Assembly: GCF_022664455.2 (NCBI RefSeq)
Contig: NZ_JAKRKC020000002.1
Location: 1,612,001-1,676,000 of the forward strand
Direction: 5' to 3'
From: Actinomadura luzonensis
GTDB lineage: Bacteria > Actinomycetota > Actinomycetes > Streptosporangiales > Streptosporangiaceae
Length of the DNA stretch: 64,000 nucleotides
The position numbers were made by a program, and so were the translations under genes. Under the pieces are notes generated by a model, which worked only from the letters and a program-made list of their open reading frames with translations, was not told where the DNA came from and did not search any database. Position 1 is the stretch's first letter. Every line of letters starts with the position of its first letter. Below, piece by piece: positions 18,815 to 29,797 of the stretch.

Positions 18815-19687
18815 TCAGAGCTTGCCGATGACCTCCTCCGCGAAGCGCTCCATGGTGGCGAGCTTCAGCTCCAGCGTGCCCTCGCCGTGCCGGGCCTTCT
18901 CCTCCGGCGTGGCGAGCCACCAGGGAGCGGCCAGCGTGCCGGTGACGCCCTTGGCGGCGTAGCGGCGGTAGGTGGCGGCGTCGGGCAGCTCGGCCAGCGG
19001 GGCGATGACGTCGAACGGCTCGCCGTCGCGGCCGTTGTCGGCCAGCAGCCGGCGCAGGGTGGCGAGGACGGGGTCGAGCTGCTCCTCGGTGTAGATGCGG
19101 TTGCCGATCCAGCCGTCGCCGAGCCGGGCCGCGCGGCGCAGGGCCGCCTCGCTGTCGCCGCCGACGTACACCGGGACGGGCTCGGCCGGGACCGGTGAGA
19201 TCGACAGCTCGGGCAGGCCGTCCAGCGTCACGCTCTCGCCCGCCCACAACGCGCGCAGCACCGGCAGCATGGCGTCCAGCCGCCGGCCGCGCGTGTGGAA
19301 GTCCTGCCCGGTGCCCTGGAACTCCTCCTTGCACCAGCCCACCCCGACCCCGAACGTCACCCGGTCCCGCGACAGCACGGCCGCCGTGGACACCTGCTTG
19401 GCCACGGTGAACAGGTCGCGGGCGGGCGCGATGTAGACGTTGGGGGAGAAGCGCAGCCTGGAGGTGAGCGCCGCCATCGCGCCGATCGTCACCCACACGT
19501 CCGGCCAGTGCGTCTTGGCGTCCCAGCGGGGGCGGCCGGAGCGGGAGTAGGGGTAGGGCGTGCCGAAGTCGGCGTAGAACAGGTGGTCCGACAGCGTCAG
19601 CGTGTCGAACCCGCACCGCTCGGCCGCCCGCGCGAGCTCGGTGAACTGCTCCGTGTCGACGAAGGACGCCGCCAGCCAGATCTTCAC
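18815..19687 (-). CDS. LLM-class F420-dependent oxidoreductase
   Basis: The 290-residue luciferase-like monooxygenase-fold protein starts at GTG 19687 (VKIWLAASFVDTEQF), sharing GTGA with the previous gene's stop. SPNVYIAPARDLFTVAKQVS and VTFGVGVGWCKEEF are the cofactor and substrate loops typical of the F420-dependent branch. These enzymes oxidise or reduce alcohols, aldehydes or imines with F420, or act as flavin monooxygenases. It is the second gene of a two-LLM operon. A palindrome shared with the catabolic genes further right lies upstream of the operon. Confidence 0.83.
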   Translation of the reverse strand: MKIWLAASFVDTEQFTELARAAERCGFDTLTLSDHLFYADFGTPYPYSRSGRPRWDAKTHWPDVWVTIGAMAALTSRLRFSPNVYIAPARDLFTVAKQVSTAAVLSRDRVTFGVGVGWCKEEFQGTGQDFHTRGRRLDAMLPVLRALWAGESVTLDGLPELSISPVPAEPVPVYVGGDSEAALRRAARLGDGWIGNRIYTEEQLDPVLATLRRLLADNGRDGEPFDVIAPLAELPDAATYRRYAAKGVTGTLAAPWWLATPEEKARHGEGTLELKLATMERFAEEVIGKL

Positions 19688-20931
19688 CGGAACTCCGGCG
19701 CGACCTTGGTGGCGAACAGCTCCAGGTTGCGCTTGACCGTGTCGAGCGGCAGCACGCCCTGCTGGCCCTGCATGTAGAGGCCGAACCACTCCAGGTCCGG
19801 CATGCGGTCGAGCATGCGCTGGATGCCGCGCTTGACGTCGTCGGGGGTGCCGAACAGCGCCATCTCCACGTCGTTCATGCGCTTGGCGTCGCCCTTCTCC
19901 GGGGAGATGGGCTTGTGCCGCTCGTCCTCCTTCTTGCGCAGCACCTCCAGGTAGCCGAAGGGGCCGAAGAAGGCGGCGAAGTCCTTGGGGATGCTGCGGC
20001 CGAAGGTGTTGATGGCCTCCTCGGTGGTGTCCGCGATGCCGACGATCTTGAGGATGCCGGTGTGCTCGCCCAGCCGGTAGTCCCGGCCCTGCCGGGCCGA
20101 CTCCTCCTGGTAGAGCTTGGCCTTGGCGGCATGGTCGTCGGGGTTGGGGGTGAACATCCACGGCAGGATGTCCTCCTGCGCGGCCCTGATCACCGACCGG
20201 TCGGAGATCGTGAACGGCTGCCACAGCTCGGGGTGCGGGTTCTGGTACGGCCGCGGGCAGACGGAGACGGAGACGACCTTGCCGTCCTCGTCCAGCTCGC
20301 CGGGCGCGCCGAAGGTCCTCGTCCACTCCTGGGCGGGCCAGCCCTCGATGCCCTCGTACGGGTAGGGCACCTGGTAGTCCAGCACGTCCGACTTGTAACG
20401 CAGGGTCTCCTGGGTCCACGCCATCTTCATGATCTTCAGCACCTCGCCGAAGACGTCGAAGTTGCGCGTGTCGGAGGCGGAGCCGTCGGAGCGGGCGGCG
20501 GCGGCGTGCCAGCGCTGGCCGAGCACGTTCATCCAGCGGTTCTGGTAGCCGCGGGCCACGCCCAGCCGCAGCCGGCCCTTGCTGAACTGATCGAGCAGCG
20601 CCACGTCCTCGGCCGCCCTGATCGGGTCCCAGGCGGGCAGCACCAGGCCGAGCGGGGCGAGCAGGATGCGCTCGGTGCGGGCGGCGAGGTCGGTGAGGAA
20701 CATCAGCGGGTTGACCGAGAACTCCATGCCCTCGGAGTGGAAGTGGTGCTCGGTCATCATCAGCGCGTCGAAGCCGAGCCGGTCGGCGTGCACCGCTATC
20801 TCCCGCACCTCGTGCAGCAGTCTCTGGTACGACTCCGTGTCGCGCCCGATCGGGCGTTTGGCCTTGGCGTTCTCCTCGGCCGCGTATCCAGAGCCTGGAA
20901 TCTGCGGGTTCAGGAAGATGGAAAACTTCAC
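19684..20931 (-). CDS. LLM-class flavin-dependent monooxygenase-like protein
   Basis: The 415-residue protein is a long luciferase-like family member. The N-terminus MKFSIFLNPQIPGSG, the motif ALMMTEHHFHSEG and RLRLGVARGYQNRWM mark the alkanal-monooxygenase-like branch. Its Glu-His-His stretch often lines the flavin site. Such enzymes typically insert oxygen using reduced FMN, so it may form a two-step pair with the downstream LLM protein. The GTG at 20931 has AAAGAGG upstream. It is divergent from a third LLM gene, with 88 bp between. Confidence 0.82.
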   Translation of the reverse strand: MKFSIFLNPQIPGSGYAAEENAKAKRPIGRDTESYQRLLHEVREIAVHADRLGFDALMMTEHHFHSEGMEFSVNPLMFLTDLAARTERILLAPLGLVLPAWDPIRAAEDVALLDQFSKGRLRLGVARGYQNRWMNVLGQRWHAAAARSDGSASDTRNFDVFGEVLKIMKMAWTQETLRYKSDVLDYQVPYPYEGIEGWPAQEWTRTFGAPGELDEDGKVVSVSVCPRPYQNPHPELWQPFTISDRSVIRAAQEDILPWMFTPNPDDHAAKAKLYQEESARQGRDYRLGEHTGILKIVGIADTTEEAINTFGRSIPKDFAAFFGPFGYLEVLRKKEDERHKPISPEKGDAKRMNDVEMALFGTPDDVKRGIQRMLDRMPDLEWFGLYMQGQQGVLPLDTVKRNLELFATKVAPEFR

Positions 20932-20984
20932 CGGGGACCTCTTTCCGCGGAGTGTTCCTACGCAAGGTACTCTGGAAATCTTAG

Positions 20985-21000
20985 CCGAGCAATCGCTTGG
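20985..21000. promoter_or_regulatory. Shared 16-bp palindrome, site F
   Basis: CCGAGCA-AT-CGCTTGG matches the consensus CCAAGCGNNCGCTTGG at 12 of 14 fixed positions. It lies between two divergent LLM genes, just downstream of a TACTCT -10 candidate at 20968-20973 for the rightward gene. Confidence 0.55.
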
Positions 21001-21019
21001 TTAACTACGAGGAGGGCCC

Positions 21020-21856
21020 ATGAGGCTGGGCGTCACCATGTTCGCCACCGACCTGGCCATGCCGATCGACGAGCTGGCCCGCGCGGCCGAGGAGCGCGGG
21101 TTCTCCTCCCTGTACGTGCCCGAGCACACGCACATCCCCGTCTCGCGTCGCACCCCGTACCCGGGGGCGGCCGGCGGCGAGCTGCCCGAGGAGTACCGGC
21201 GCACCCTCGACCCGCTCGTCGCCCTCTCCTTCGCCGCCGCCGCGACCCGCACGCTGCAGGTCGGCACCGGCATCCTGCTCGCCGCCCAGCGCGACCCCAT
21301 CGTCACCGCCAAGGCCATCGCCTCCCTCGACCACCTGTCCGGCGGCCGGGTGGCGGTCGGCGTCGGGTTCGGCTGGAACGTCGAGGAGATCGAGAACCAC
21401 GGCGTCCCGTACGCCGCCCGCCGCGACGTCGCCCGGCGCAACGTGCTGGCCATGCGGGCGCTCTGGCGCGACGAGGTCGCCTCCTTCGACGGCCTCCTGG
21501 ACGGCGTCGAGCCCGCCTGGTCCTGGCCCAAGCCGCGCCGCGTGCCGCCCCTCCACCTCGGCGGGGCGGCAGGGCCGAAGCTGTTCGCGCACGTCGCCGA
21601 GTACGCCGACGGCTGGATGCCGATCGGCGGCAAGGGCATCAAGGCCGCGCTGCCCGCGCTCCGCGAGGCGTGCGAGCGGGCGGGCCGGCCGATGGCCCGC
21701 GTCATCCCGTTCGGCACGCTGCCGACCGCCGAGAAGCTCGACTACTACGCCGGGCTCGGCATCGACGAGGTCGTCGCCACGCTGCCGAGCGGGCCCGCCG
21801 ACCGCGTGCTGCCGATCCTCGATCATTACGCCGCGCTGATCCCCGGGGCGGCATAA
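21020..21856 (+). CDS. LLM-class F420-dependent oxidoreductase
   Basis: The 278-residue protein begins MRLGVTMFATDLAMPIDELA. It contains LYVPEHTHIPVSRRTPYPG and GGRVAVGVGFGWNVEEIENH, typical of the F420-dependent LLM subfamily with TIGR03619-like loops. CGAGGAGGG sits at good distance from the ATG. It is divergent from the two other LLM genes and a shared palindrome lies between them, so all three are probably induced together. It ends 9 bp before the kinase start. The exact substrate is unknown. Confidence 0.83.
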   Translation: MRLGVTMFATDLAMPIDELARAAEERGFSSLYVPEHTHIPVSRRTPYPGAAGGELPEEYRRTLDPLVALSFAAAATRTLQVGTGILLAAQRDPIVTAKAIASLDHLSGGRVAVGVGFGWNVEEIENHGVPYAARRDVARRNVLAMRALWRDEVASFDGLLDGVEPAWSWPKPRRVPPLHLGGAAGPKLFAHVAEYADGWMPIGGKGIKAALPALREACERAGRPMARVIPFGTLPTAEKLDYYAGLGIDEVVATLPSGPADRVLPILDHYAALIPGAA

Positions 21857-21865
21857 TGCCGATCT

Positions 21866-23272
21866 ATGCCCGAGCTGCGCCCCGATGACCCCCGCCACTT
21901 AGGGGAGTACCGGCTGTCGCGGCGGCTCGGGCAGGGCGGGCAGGGCGTCGTCTACCTCGGCCACTCGCCGCAGGGCGCCCAGGTCGCGATCAAGCTGCTG
22001 CACGCCAGCCTGTCCGGCGACCCCGTCGTGCGGCGGCGCTTCCTCGGCGAGATCGAGGCCGTGCGGCGGGTGGCCGCCTTCTGCACCGCGCAGCTCCTCG
22101 ACGCCGACCTCGAAGGCGACCGGCCGTACCTGGTGAGCGAGTACGTCGAGGGGCCGTCGCTGCGCGAGCACGTCGCCGCCAAGGGGCCGCGCCTCGGCGG
22201 CTCCCTCGAACGGCTCGCCATCGGCACCGCCACCGCGCTCGGCGCCATCCACCGGGCCGGCGTCGTGCACCGCGACTTCAAGCCGCAGAACGTGCTGCTC
22301 GGCCTGGACGGGCCCCGGGTGATCGACTTCGGCGTGTCCCGGCTGGTGGACACCACCGCCACCACCGGGTCGTCGCCCGTGGGGACGCCGTCGTACCTGC
22401 CGCCCGAACGCATCAACGGCGAGGCCGCCGGGCCCGCGGCCGACCTGTGGGCCTGGGGGCTGACGGTGGCGTTCACGGCCACGGGGCGGCACGCGTACAC
22501 GGCGGGCACCTACCAGGAGGTGCTGGCCCGCATCCTGTACGGCAAGCCGGACCTCGGGCCGCTGGGCGGGCGGCTGCGGGAGATCGTCGAGGCGTGCCTC
22601 GCGCCCCGGCCGGAGGACCGGCCGGACGCGGAGGAGGTGCTGCGGCGGCTGCTGGGGCAGCCGGCGGCGGGCACGGACGTCCTCACCTCGGGGGCGATGG
22701 CCGCTATCGACCCCGCCGCCTCGCGCGCCGGCGCGACCACCGACCCCGACCCCACCACCAGCTTCCCCGCCGTCACCGCCCCGACCGCTCCCGCCGCTCC
22801 CACCCCCGCCGTCCCCACCCCCACCCCCGCTCCCGCTCCCGCGGGACCCGCGCCGAAGGCCGGGCGGCGGCTCCGCGCCTGGCAGGTGGTCGTCGGCGTG
22901 GCCGGCCTGGCGATGGCGGCGGCCGGTCTCGTCCTCTGGCTGCGGGGCGCCCGCGCCCCCGGCCTGGAGGGCACGTGGACCGGCTCCGCCGAGCACGCGA
23001 CCGCCCAGCGGGTGTTCCCGGTCGAGCTGCGCCTCGGCGCCGACGGCGGCGGAGCCATGCGCTGGGGCGCCGACCTGCACTGCGCGGGCCGCCTCGGCCG
23101 CGCCGGCGACAGCGGGACCGTCTTCGCCCTCGACCAGGTCACCGGCGAGGAGTGCTACCCCGGCACGCTGCGCCTGTTCCCCACCTCCTACGACGGCCAG
23201 ATGGTCATCAAGGTGACCCGCCAGGGCCAGGAAGAAGTGACGTATTCGGGCACGGTGACCCGCACTTCTTGA
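21866..23272 (+). CDS. Membrane Ser/Thr protein kinase with a non-PASTA ectodomain
   Basis: The 468-residue Hanks-type kinase has the glycine loop LGQGGQGVVY, the catalytic loop HRDFKPQN near residue 135 and the activation region DFGVSRL to GTPSYLPPE. The kinase domain spans about 14-265. A Pro/Ala/Thr-rich linker leads to one membrane helix (about 338-358). The outer part, residues 368-468, begins GLEGTWTGSAEH and looks like a small beta-sandwich rather than PASTA. It follows the LLM gene by 9 bp, probably by chance, and a paralogous kinase lies immediately downstream. The signal it senses is unknown. Confidence 0.85.
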   Translation: MPELRPDDPRHLGEYRLSRRLGQGGQGVVYLGHSPQGAQVAIKLLHASLSGDPVVRRRFLGEIEAVRRVAAFCTAQLLDADLEGDRPYLVSEYVEGPSLREHVAAKGPRLGGSLERLAIGTATALGAIHRAGVVHRDFKPQNVLLGLDGPRVIDFGVSRLVDTTATTGSSPVGTPSYLPPERINGEAAGPAADLWAWGLTVAFTATGRHAYTAGTYQEVLARILYGKPDLGPLGGRLREIVEACLAPRPEDRPDAEEVLRRLLGQPAAGTDVLTSGAMAAIDPAASRAGATTDPDPTTSFPAVTAPTAPAAPTPAVPTPTPAPAPAGPAPKAGRRLRAWQVVVGVAGLAMAAAGLVLWLRGARAPGLEGTWTGSAEHATAQRVFPVELRLGADGGGAMRWGADLHCAGRLGRAGDSGTVFALDQVTGEECYPGTLRLFPTSYDGQMVIKVTRQGQEEVTYSGTVTRTS

Positions 23273-23379
23273 CGCTCAGTGTCACGTTCCGGTGGCATTG
23301 TCCTGCGCGTGGTTGACTGCGGGCGGGCGGTTGCTTCCACTGGTAAGCAGGAACGGGTGGCGGCGAGGGGAGGCACCCG

Positions 23380-25488
<2,109 letters not shown>

Positions 25489-25497
25489 GGCTCCCGG

Positions 25498-26304
25498 CTA
25501 CTTGAGCGCCCCCGCCGTCAGACCTGCCACGATCCGCCGCTGGAAGAGCAGGACCAGGACGACGAGAGGGACGGTGACCAGGACGCCGGCCGCCATCTGC
25601 GTGCCGAACGGGGTGTCGAACCTGGCCGCCCCGGTGAACTGCGCGATCCGCACGGTCGCCGTCTGCCGCGACTGGTCGTTGATCATGGTGACCGCGATGA
25701 TGAACTCGTTCCAGGTCGCGATGAAGGCGAGGATCGCGGTCGTGAAGACGCCGGGCGCGGCCAGGGGCAGCATGACGCGGCGGAAGGCGGCGAACGGCGT
25801 GCAGCCGTCGATCATGGCGGCCTGCTCCAGGTCGTACGGCAGCTGCTTGAAGAACGTCGTGAGGTTCCAGATCGTGAGCGGCAGGGCGAAGGACATCGAA
25901 GGGACGATCATCGCCTGGTAGCTGTCGATCCAGCCGATCGCGGTGAACAGCTTCAGCAGGGGCACGATCAGCAGCGCGCCGGGGAACATCGAGACCGCGA
26001 TGACGAGCGCCAGCACCGCGTTCCTGCCGCGGAAGGTCAGCCGGGCCAGGGCGTACGCGGCGAGCGTGCCGACCAGCAGCGTGACCGCCGTGGTGGTGGC
26101 GGCCACGATCAGGCTGTTGAGCAGCGCGCCGCCGAAGCCCATGTCGGGGGCGAAGACGGCCTCGTAGCTCTCCAGCGACCACGGGGAGGGGAACGGCGTC
26201 TTCGCGTGGATGTCGGCGGTGCGGCGGAAGCTCGACACCACCATCCAGTAGAACGGCACCAGGCAGTAGACGGCGATGCCGATCATCGCGGCCCTACGCC
26301 ACAT
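25498..26304 (-). CDS. Carbohydrate ABC transporter permease (MalG type)
   Basis: The 268-residue inner-membrane protein has about six helices. The cytoplasmic EAA loop reads EQAAMIDGCTPFAAFRRVMLPLAAPG. Its N-terminus MWRRAAMIGIAVYCLVPFYW is typical of the MalG/AraQ permease family. It overlaps the upstream permease by 11 bp, so the two are co-translated. Together with the binding protein it forms a sugar importer. No ATPase gene is nearby, so a shared MsmK-type ATPase elsewhere is expected. The sugar is unknown. Confidence 0.88.
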   Translation of the reverse strand: MWRRAAMIGIAVYCLVPFYWMVVSSFRRTADIHAKTPFPSPWSLESYEAVFAPDMGFGGALLNSLIVAATTTAVTLLVGTLAAYALARLTFRGRNAVLALVIAVSMFPGALLIVPLLKLFTAIGWIDSYQAMIVPSMSFALPLTIWNLTTFFKQLPYDLEQAAMIDGCTPFAAFRRVMLPLAAPGVFTTAILAFIATWNEFIIAVTMINDQSRQTATVRIAQFTGAARFDTPFGTQMAAGVLVTVPLVVLVLLFQRRIVAGLTAGALK

Positions 26305-27199
26305 TCCGGGCCTCCTTCCGCTGCCGCACGTCGCTCAGCAGGTCGGCCCCGAGGAGCTTGACGAACGCGAACGCGATGACCGCGATGTAGAGGAACAACG
26401 CGGTGCCGTAGGCCGAGGCCGGGCCGTAGTGCACCCGGGTGGCCTCGTCCCAGATCAGGCCGGACAACGTCTCGACCGACTGCTTGCGCGGCCCGACCAG
26501 CACGTACGGCAGGTCGAAGACGCGCAGCGCGTCCATCAGCCGGAACAGCACGGCCACCAGCAGCGCCGGCCTGACCAGCGGCAGGGTGATGCGCCAGAAC
26601 GTCTGCCACCGGGCGGCGCCGTCCACCCGCGCGGCCTCGTACACGTCGGCGGGGATGATCTGCAGCCCGGCCAGCACGAGCAGGCCCACGAACGGCGCGG
26701 TCTTCCACACGTCGGCGACGACGACCGCGAGCTTGGCCCAGGGGCCGTCGGCGGTCCACAGGATCTCCGTGCCGAGCAGCGCGTTGGCGACGCCGTCCGC
26801 CTGGAAGATCCACTTCCACATGAGCCCGGCCACCGCCGTCGGCACCGCCCACGGCACCAGGATGCCGGCCCGCAGGAACGCCCGCCCCCGCAGGGCGCGC
26901 CGCATGACCAGCGCCATGGCGACGCCGAGCACGACCTCCACCGCCACCGTCACCACCGTGAACAGGGTGGTGTTGGCGGCCGCGTTGAGGAAGCGCTCGC
27001 CGGTCACGCCCGCGTAGTTGGCGAGGCCGGCGAACCATTCGCCCTCCACCACGAACCCGTCGGCGTCCAGGCGCTGCCCGCTGTCGTAGAACGACTCCCG
27101 CAGCGCCGACAGCAGCGGGTAGAGGACGACGAGGGCGAGGACGAGGAACGTGGGGGAGAGCATCAGGGCGGCCGCCCGCCCTTCACCGCGCGACCTCAC
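26294..27199 (-). CDS. Carbohydrate ABC transporter permease (MalF type)
   Basis: The 301-residue permease starts at GTG 27199, sharing GTGA with the binding-protein stop. It opens with a hydrophobic MLSPTFLVLALVVLYPLLSA and carries the EAA loop DVYEAARVDGAARWQTFWRI. It forms a heterodimer with the next permease in the membrane. Spacing and overlaps show one operon: Gfo/Idh/MocA, binding protein, MalF type, MalG type. An alternative start at ATG 27163 would lose only charged residues. Confidence 0.88.
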   Translation of the reverse strand: MRSRGEGRAAALMLSPTFLVLALVVLYPLLSALRESFYDSGQRLDADGFVVEGEWFAGLANYAGVTGERFLNAAANTTLFTVVTVAVEVVLGVAMALVMRRALRGRAFLRAGILVPWAVPTAVAGLMWKWIFQADGVANALLGTEILWTADGPWAKLAVVVADVWKTAPFVGLLVLAGLQIIPADVYEAARVDGAARWQTFWRITLPLVRPALLVAVLFRLMDALRVFDLPYVLVGPRKQSVETLSGLIWDEATRVHYGPASAYGTALFLYIAVIAFAFVKLLGADLLSDVRQRKEARNVA

Positions 27200-28452
27200 T
27201 TGAGCAGCGGGCCGAGGGCCGACTGGAGCTCGGACAGGGCCTGGTCGACGGGCTTGGCGCCGGTGACGATCGCGTACGCCGACTCCTGGATGGCGGCCGT
27301 CACGTCGCCGTAGCGGACGGCGGCCGGGCGCGGCCTGGCGGCGAGGACGGCCTCCTTGAGCGCCGGCAGGTACGGGTACTTCTTGATCAGGTCGGGGTCC
27401 TCGTAGATCGCGGCGAGCGGCACCGGCATCGAGCTGGTCAGCGCGAAGGCCCTGATCTGGGCGGCGCTCGTCATGAACGCGACGAAGTCCTTCGCCGTGC
27501 GCTGGTGCTTGGAGAAGGCGGAGACGGCCAGGTTGTTGCCGCCGAGGGTGCCCGCGCCGGGGCCGTTCAGGCCGGGGATCGGCGCGACGTCGAACTTGCC
27601 GGCGACCTTGCTGGAGCCGTCCGTCTTCTGGGCGGCCTCGTAGCCGTAGGCCCAGTTGCGGTAGAAGAGCAGCTTGCCCTCCTGGAAGGCGACCCGGCCC
27701 TCCTCCTCCTTGTACGTGACGGCCTCCTTCGGGATCATCCCGCTCCTGAAGCCGTCGGCCAGGAACCGGGCCGCCTGCTTGGCCGGCTCGCTGGTGAGCT
27801 GGGGCTGCCCGGAGGCGTCGAGGAGCTGCCCGCCCGCCGAGGCGACGGCCTCGGAGAAGTTGACGGTCAGCCCCTCGTACTTGTCGAACTGGCCGGCGTA
27901 GCAGGACATGCCCTTCTGCTCCGGCAGCACCTCGTCGCAGATCTTCTTCATCTCGGCCCAGGTTCTGGGCGGCTGCTTGACCAGGTCGGTGCGGTAGTAG
28001 AGCAGGCCGGTGCCGGTGAAGACGGGCATGGCGTACAGCTTGCCGCGGTACTTGCCGGTCTCGACCGTGGTGGGCAGGAAGCCGGACGTGTCCAGGTCGA
28101 GCTCGCTCACCCAGCGGTTCGCGGCGAACTCGCTGGTCCACACGGCGTCGAGCAGCATGACGTCGCCGGCGCCGGACTTGGTCTCGGCGTTCTGGATGAG
28201 CTTGCGGCGCTGCTCGTCGGCGGCCTCGGGCAGCAGGTTGACGGTGGCCTTCTCCTGCGGGTGCGCGGCGTTCCAGGCGTCCACGATCTTCTGGACGGAC
28301 TCCGCCTCGAACTTGCCGCCGAGGAACGTGATCGGCCCCCGCCCGCCGTCGTCCTGCGCGGGGGCGGCGGCGGGCGCGGGGGCGGAGGAGCCGCAGGCGG
28401 CCGTCCCGAGGCAGAGGGCGGCGGCCCCGGCCAGGAGGTGCAGAGCTCTCAT
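27196..28452 (-). CDS. Extracellular sugar-binding lipoprotein (ABC family 1)
   Basis: The 418-residue precursor has a lipoprotein signal peptide with cleavage before Cys in LGTAACGSS. The mature part is a type 1 sugar-binding protein, with GAGDVMLLDAVWTSEFA and the C-terminal KDFVAFMTSAAQ. The lipobox is slightly unusual (GTAAC). AAGGAT lies upstream of the ATG. It delivers a carbohydrate to the two permeases. The adjoining sugar-modifying oxidoreductase and ROK regulator support a catabolic carbohydrate operon, perhaps for an inositol- or amino-sugar-like substrate. Confidence 0.88.
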   Translation of the reverse strand: MRALHLLAGAAALCLGTAACGSSAPAPAAAPAQDDGGRGPITFLGGKFEAESVQKIVDAWNAAHPQEKATVNLLPEAADEQRRKLIQNAETKSGAGDVMLLDAVWTSEFAANRWVSELDLDTSGFLPTTVETGKYRGKLYAMPVFTGTGLLYYRTDLVKQPPRTWAEMKKICDEVLPEQKGMSCYAGQFDKYEGLTVNFSEAVASAGGQLLDASGQPQLTSEPAKQAARFLADGFRSGMIPKEAVTYKEEEGRVAFQEGKLLFYRNWAYGYEAAQKTDGSSKVAGKFDVAPIPGLNGPGAGTLGGNNLAVSAFSKHQRTAKDFVAFMTSAAQIRAFALTSSMPVPLAAIYEDPDLIKKYPYLPALKEAVLAARPRPAAVRYGDVTAAIQESAYAIVTGAKPVDQALSELQSALGPLLK

Positions 28453-28478
28453 CAGTGGGGGGATCCTTCCGGGGGAGA

Positions 28479-29699
28479 TCAGGAGAGGGTGACGGTCTCG
28501 CCGGTCAGCCGCGACCTCTCGGCGGCCCAGGCGATGAGGTGGCTGTGCAGGCTCTCGCCCGGCGAGGACAGGACCGGCGTGCGGTCGCGGGTGGCGACCG
28601 CGGTCAGGAACGCCTCGACCAGGGCCTCGTCACCGCCCCCGTGGCCGCCGCGGGCCGTCGCGTCGCCCGTGGGGCGGGTCTCGACGGTCTCGGAGCGGCC
28701 GGTGACGAAGTCGTGGACGGTCAGGCGGTCGCCGTCGCCGTCGATGGAGCCGTGCGTGCCGAAGATCCGGGTCTGGCGGTGCAGCGCCGGGGTGAAGGCC
28801 GTCATGGTGAACGACGCGGTCGCCCCGCCGTCGAACTCCAGGTTGACGACCTGGTGGTCGACCACGTCGTTGTCGCAGGCGTAGACGCACCTGCCGTACG
28901 GGCCGGTGCGGAGGGCCGCGAGCACGCCCTCCTCGGAGACGTCGTCGGTGAGCACCGACACCGGCCAGGCGTCCCGTCCGGCGAGCGGCAGGTAGATGCG
29001 CTTGGCCGAGTACGGGCAGCCGGGCTCGGCGGCGCAGTCGAGGCAGCGGTCGGCGGCCCCGTCGGGCCGGTTCTCCGGGCGGAAGTGCTTCAGGCCGCCG
29101 AAGGAGGAGACGCGGGAGACCCGCCTGCCGGTCAGGTGCACCAGCCAGTCGAGGTCGTGGCAGGACTTGGCGAGCAGCATGAACGTGGACTCGTCGGCCC
29201 GCCGCCAGTTGCCCCGCACGTACGAGTGCGCCTGGTGCCACCAGCCGACCGGCTCCAGGTGCTGGATGCTGACGATCTCGCCGATCCGGCCGGCGTCCAG
29301 CAGGGCCTTCAGCGTCCGGGTGTAGCGGGTGTAGCGCAGCACGTGGCAGACGGCGAACACGGCGGACGGCGAGCGCCCGGCGGCGGCGACGATGGCCCGG
29401 CAGTCGTCCTCGGAGACCGCCATCGGCTTCTCCAGCAGGATGTCGTAGCCCAGCTCGGCGAAGCGCACGGCGGGCTCGGCGTGGTCGCGGTCCTGGGTGG
29501 CGATGATGACCGCGTCGGCCTGGCGGGGCCGGGCGGCCAGTTCCCGCCAGCCGGCGTACTGGGCGGCCGAGGGGAAGCGGGCGCGGCGGCCCTCGCGGGG
29601 GTCGGCCACGGCGACCACGCGGCCCCGTCCGGACGCTTCGGCGTGCCGGGCGTAGGCGATGCCGCGCACGCCGGCGCCGACGACGGCGAGGGTGACCAT
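28479..29699 (-). CDS. Gfo/Idh/MocA-family oxidoreductase
   Basis: The 406-residue protein has an N-terminal Rossmann fold (TLAVVGAGVRGIAYARHAEA) and the family motif GYDILLEKPMAVS. The C-terminal dehydratase-like domain holds the catalytic-type segment AKSCHDLDWLVHLTG. A Cys-rich insertion CLDCAAEPGCPYSAK may bind metal. Such enzymes oxidise or epimerise sugars with NAD(P). ATG 29699 is preferred because GTGGAGG precedes it; the longer frame would begin inside the promoter. It leads the sugar ABC operon. Confidence 0.86.
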   Translation of the reverse strand: MVTLAVVGAGVRGIAYARHAEASGRGRVVAVADPREGRRARFPSAAQYAGWRELAARPRQADAVIIATQDRDHAEPAVRFAELGYDILLEKPMAVSEDDCRAIVAAAGRSPSAVFAVCHVLRYTRYTRTLKALLDAGRIGEIVSIQHLEPVGWWHQAHSYVRGNWRRADESTFMLLAKSCHDLDWLVHLTGRRVSRVSSFGGLKHFRPENRPDGAADRCLDCAAEPGCPYSAKRIYLPLAGRDAWPVSVLTDDVSEEGVLAALRTGPYGRCVYACDNDVVDHQVVNLEFDGGATASFTMTAFTPALHRQTRIFGTHGSIDGDGDRLTVHDFVTGRSETVETRPTGDATARGGHGGGDEALVEAFLTAVATRDRTPVLSSPGESLHSHLIAWAAERSRLTGETVTLS

Positions 29700-29797
29700 G
29701 GCGCCTCCACTTATGTAACCAGTTAACGTATGTCGGCCGATGCTAGGATCCGGGCTGGTAGTCGTCAATAGGGAAGTTATGGGAAAGGGTCTCATAA
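29700..29797. promoter_or_regulatory. Divergent control region of the sugar operon and ROK regulator
   Basis: This 98-bp AT-richer gap holds TATGTAACCAGTTAACGTAT at 29711-29730, with a GTTAAC palindrome and near-repeated GTAAC/GTTAAC halves. It is a likely operator for the ROK protein. GGGAAAGGG precedes the ROK start. A TAGCAT hexamer on the minus strand could be a -10. Confidence 0.45.
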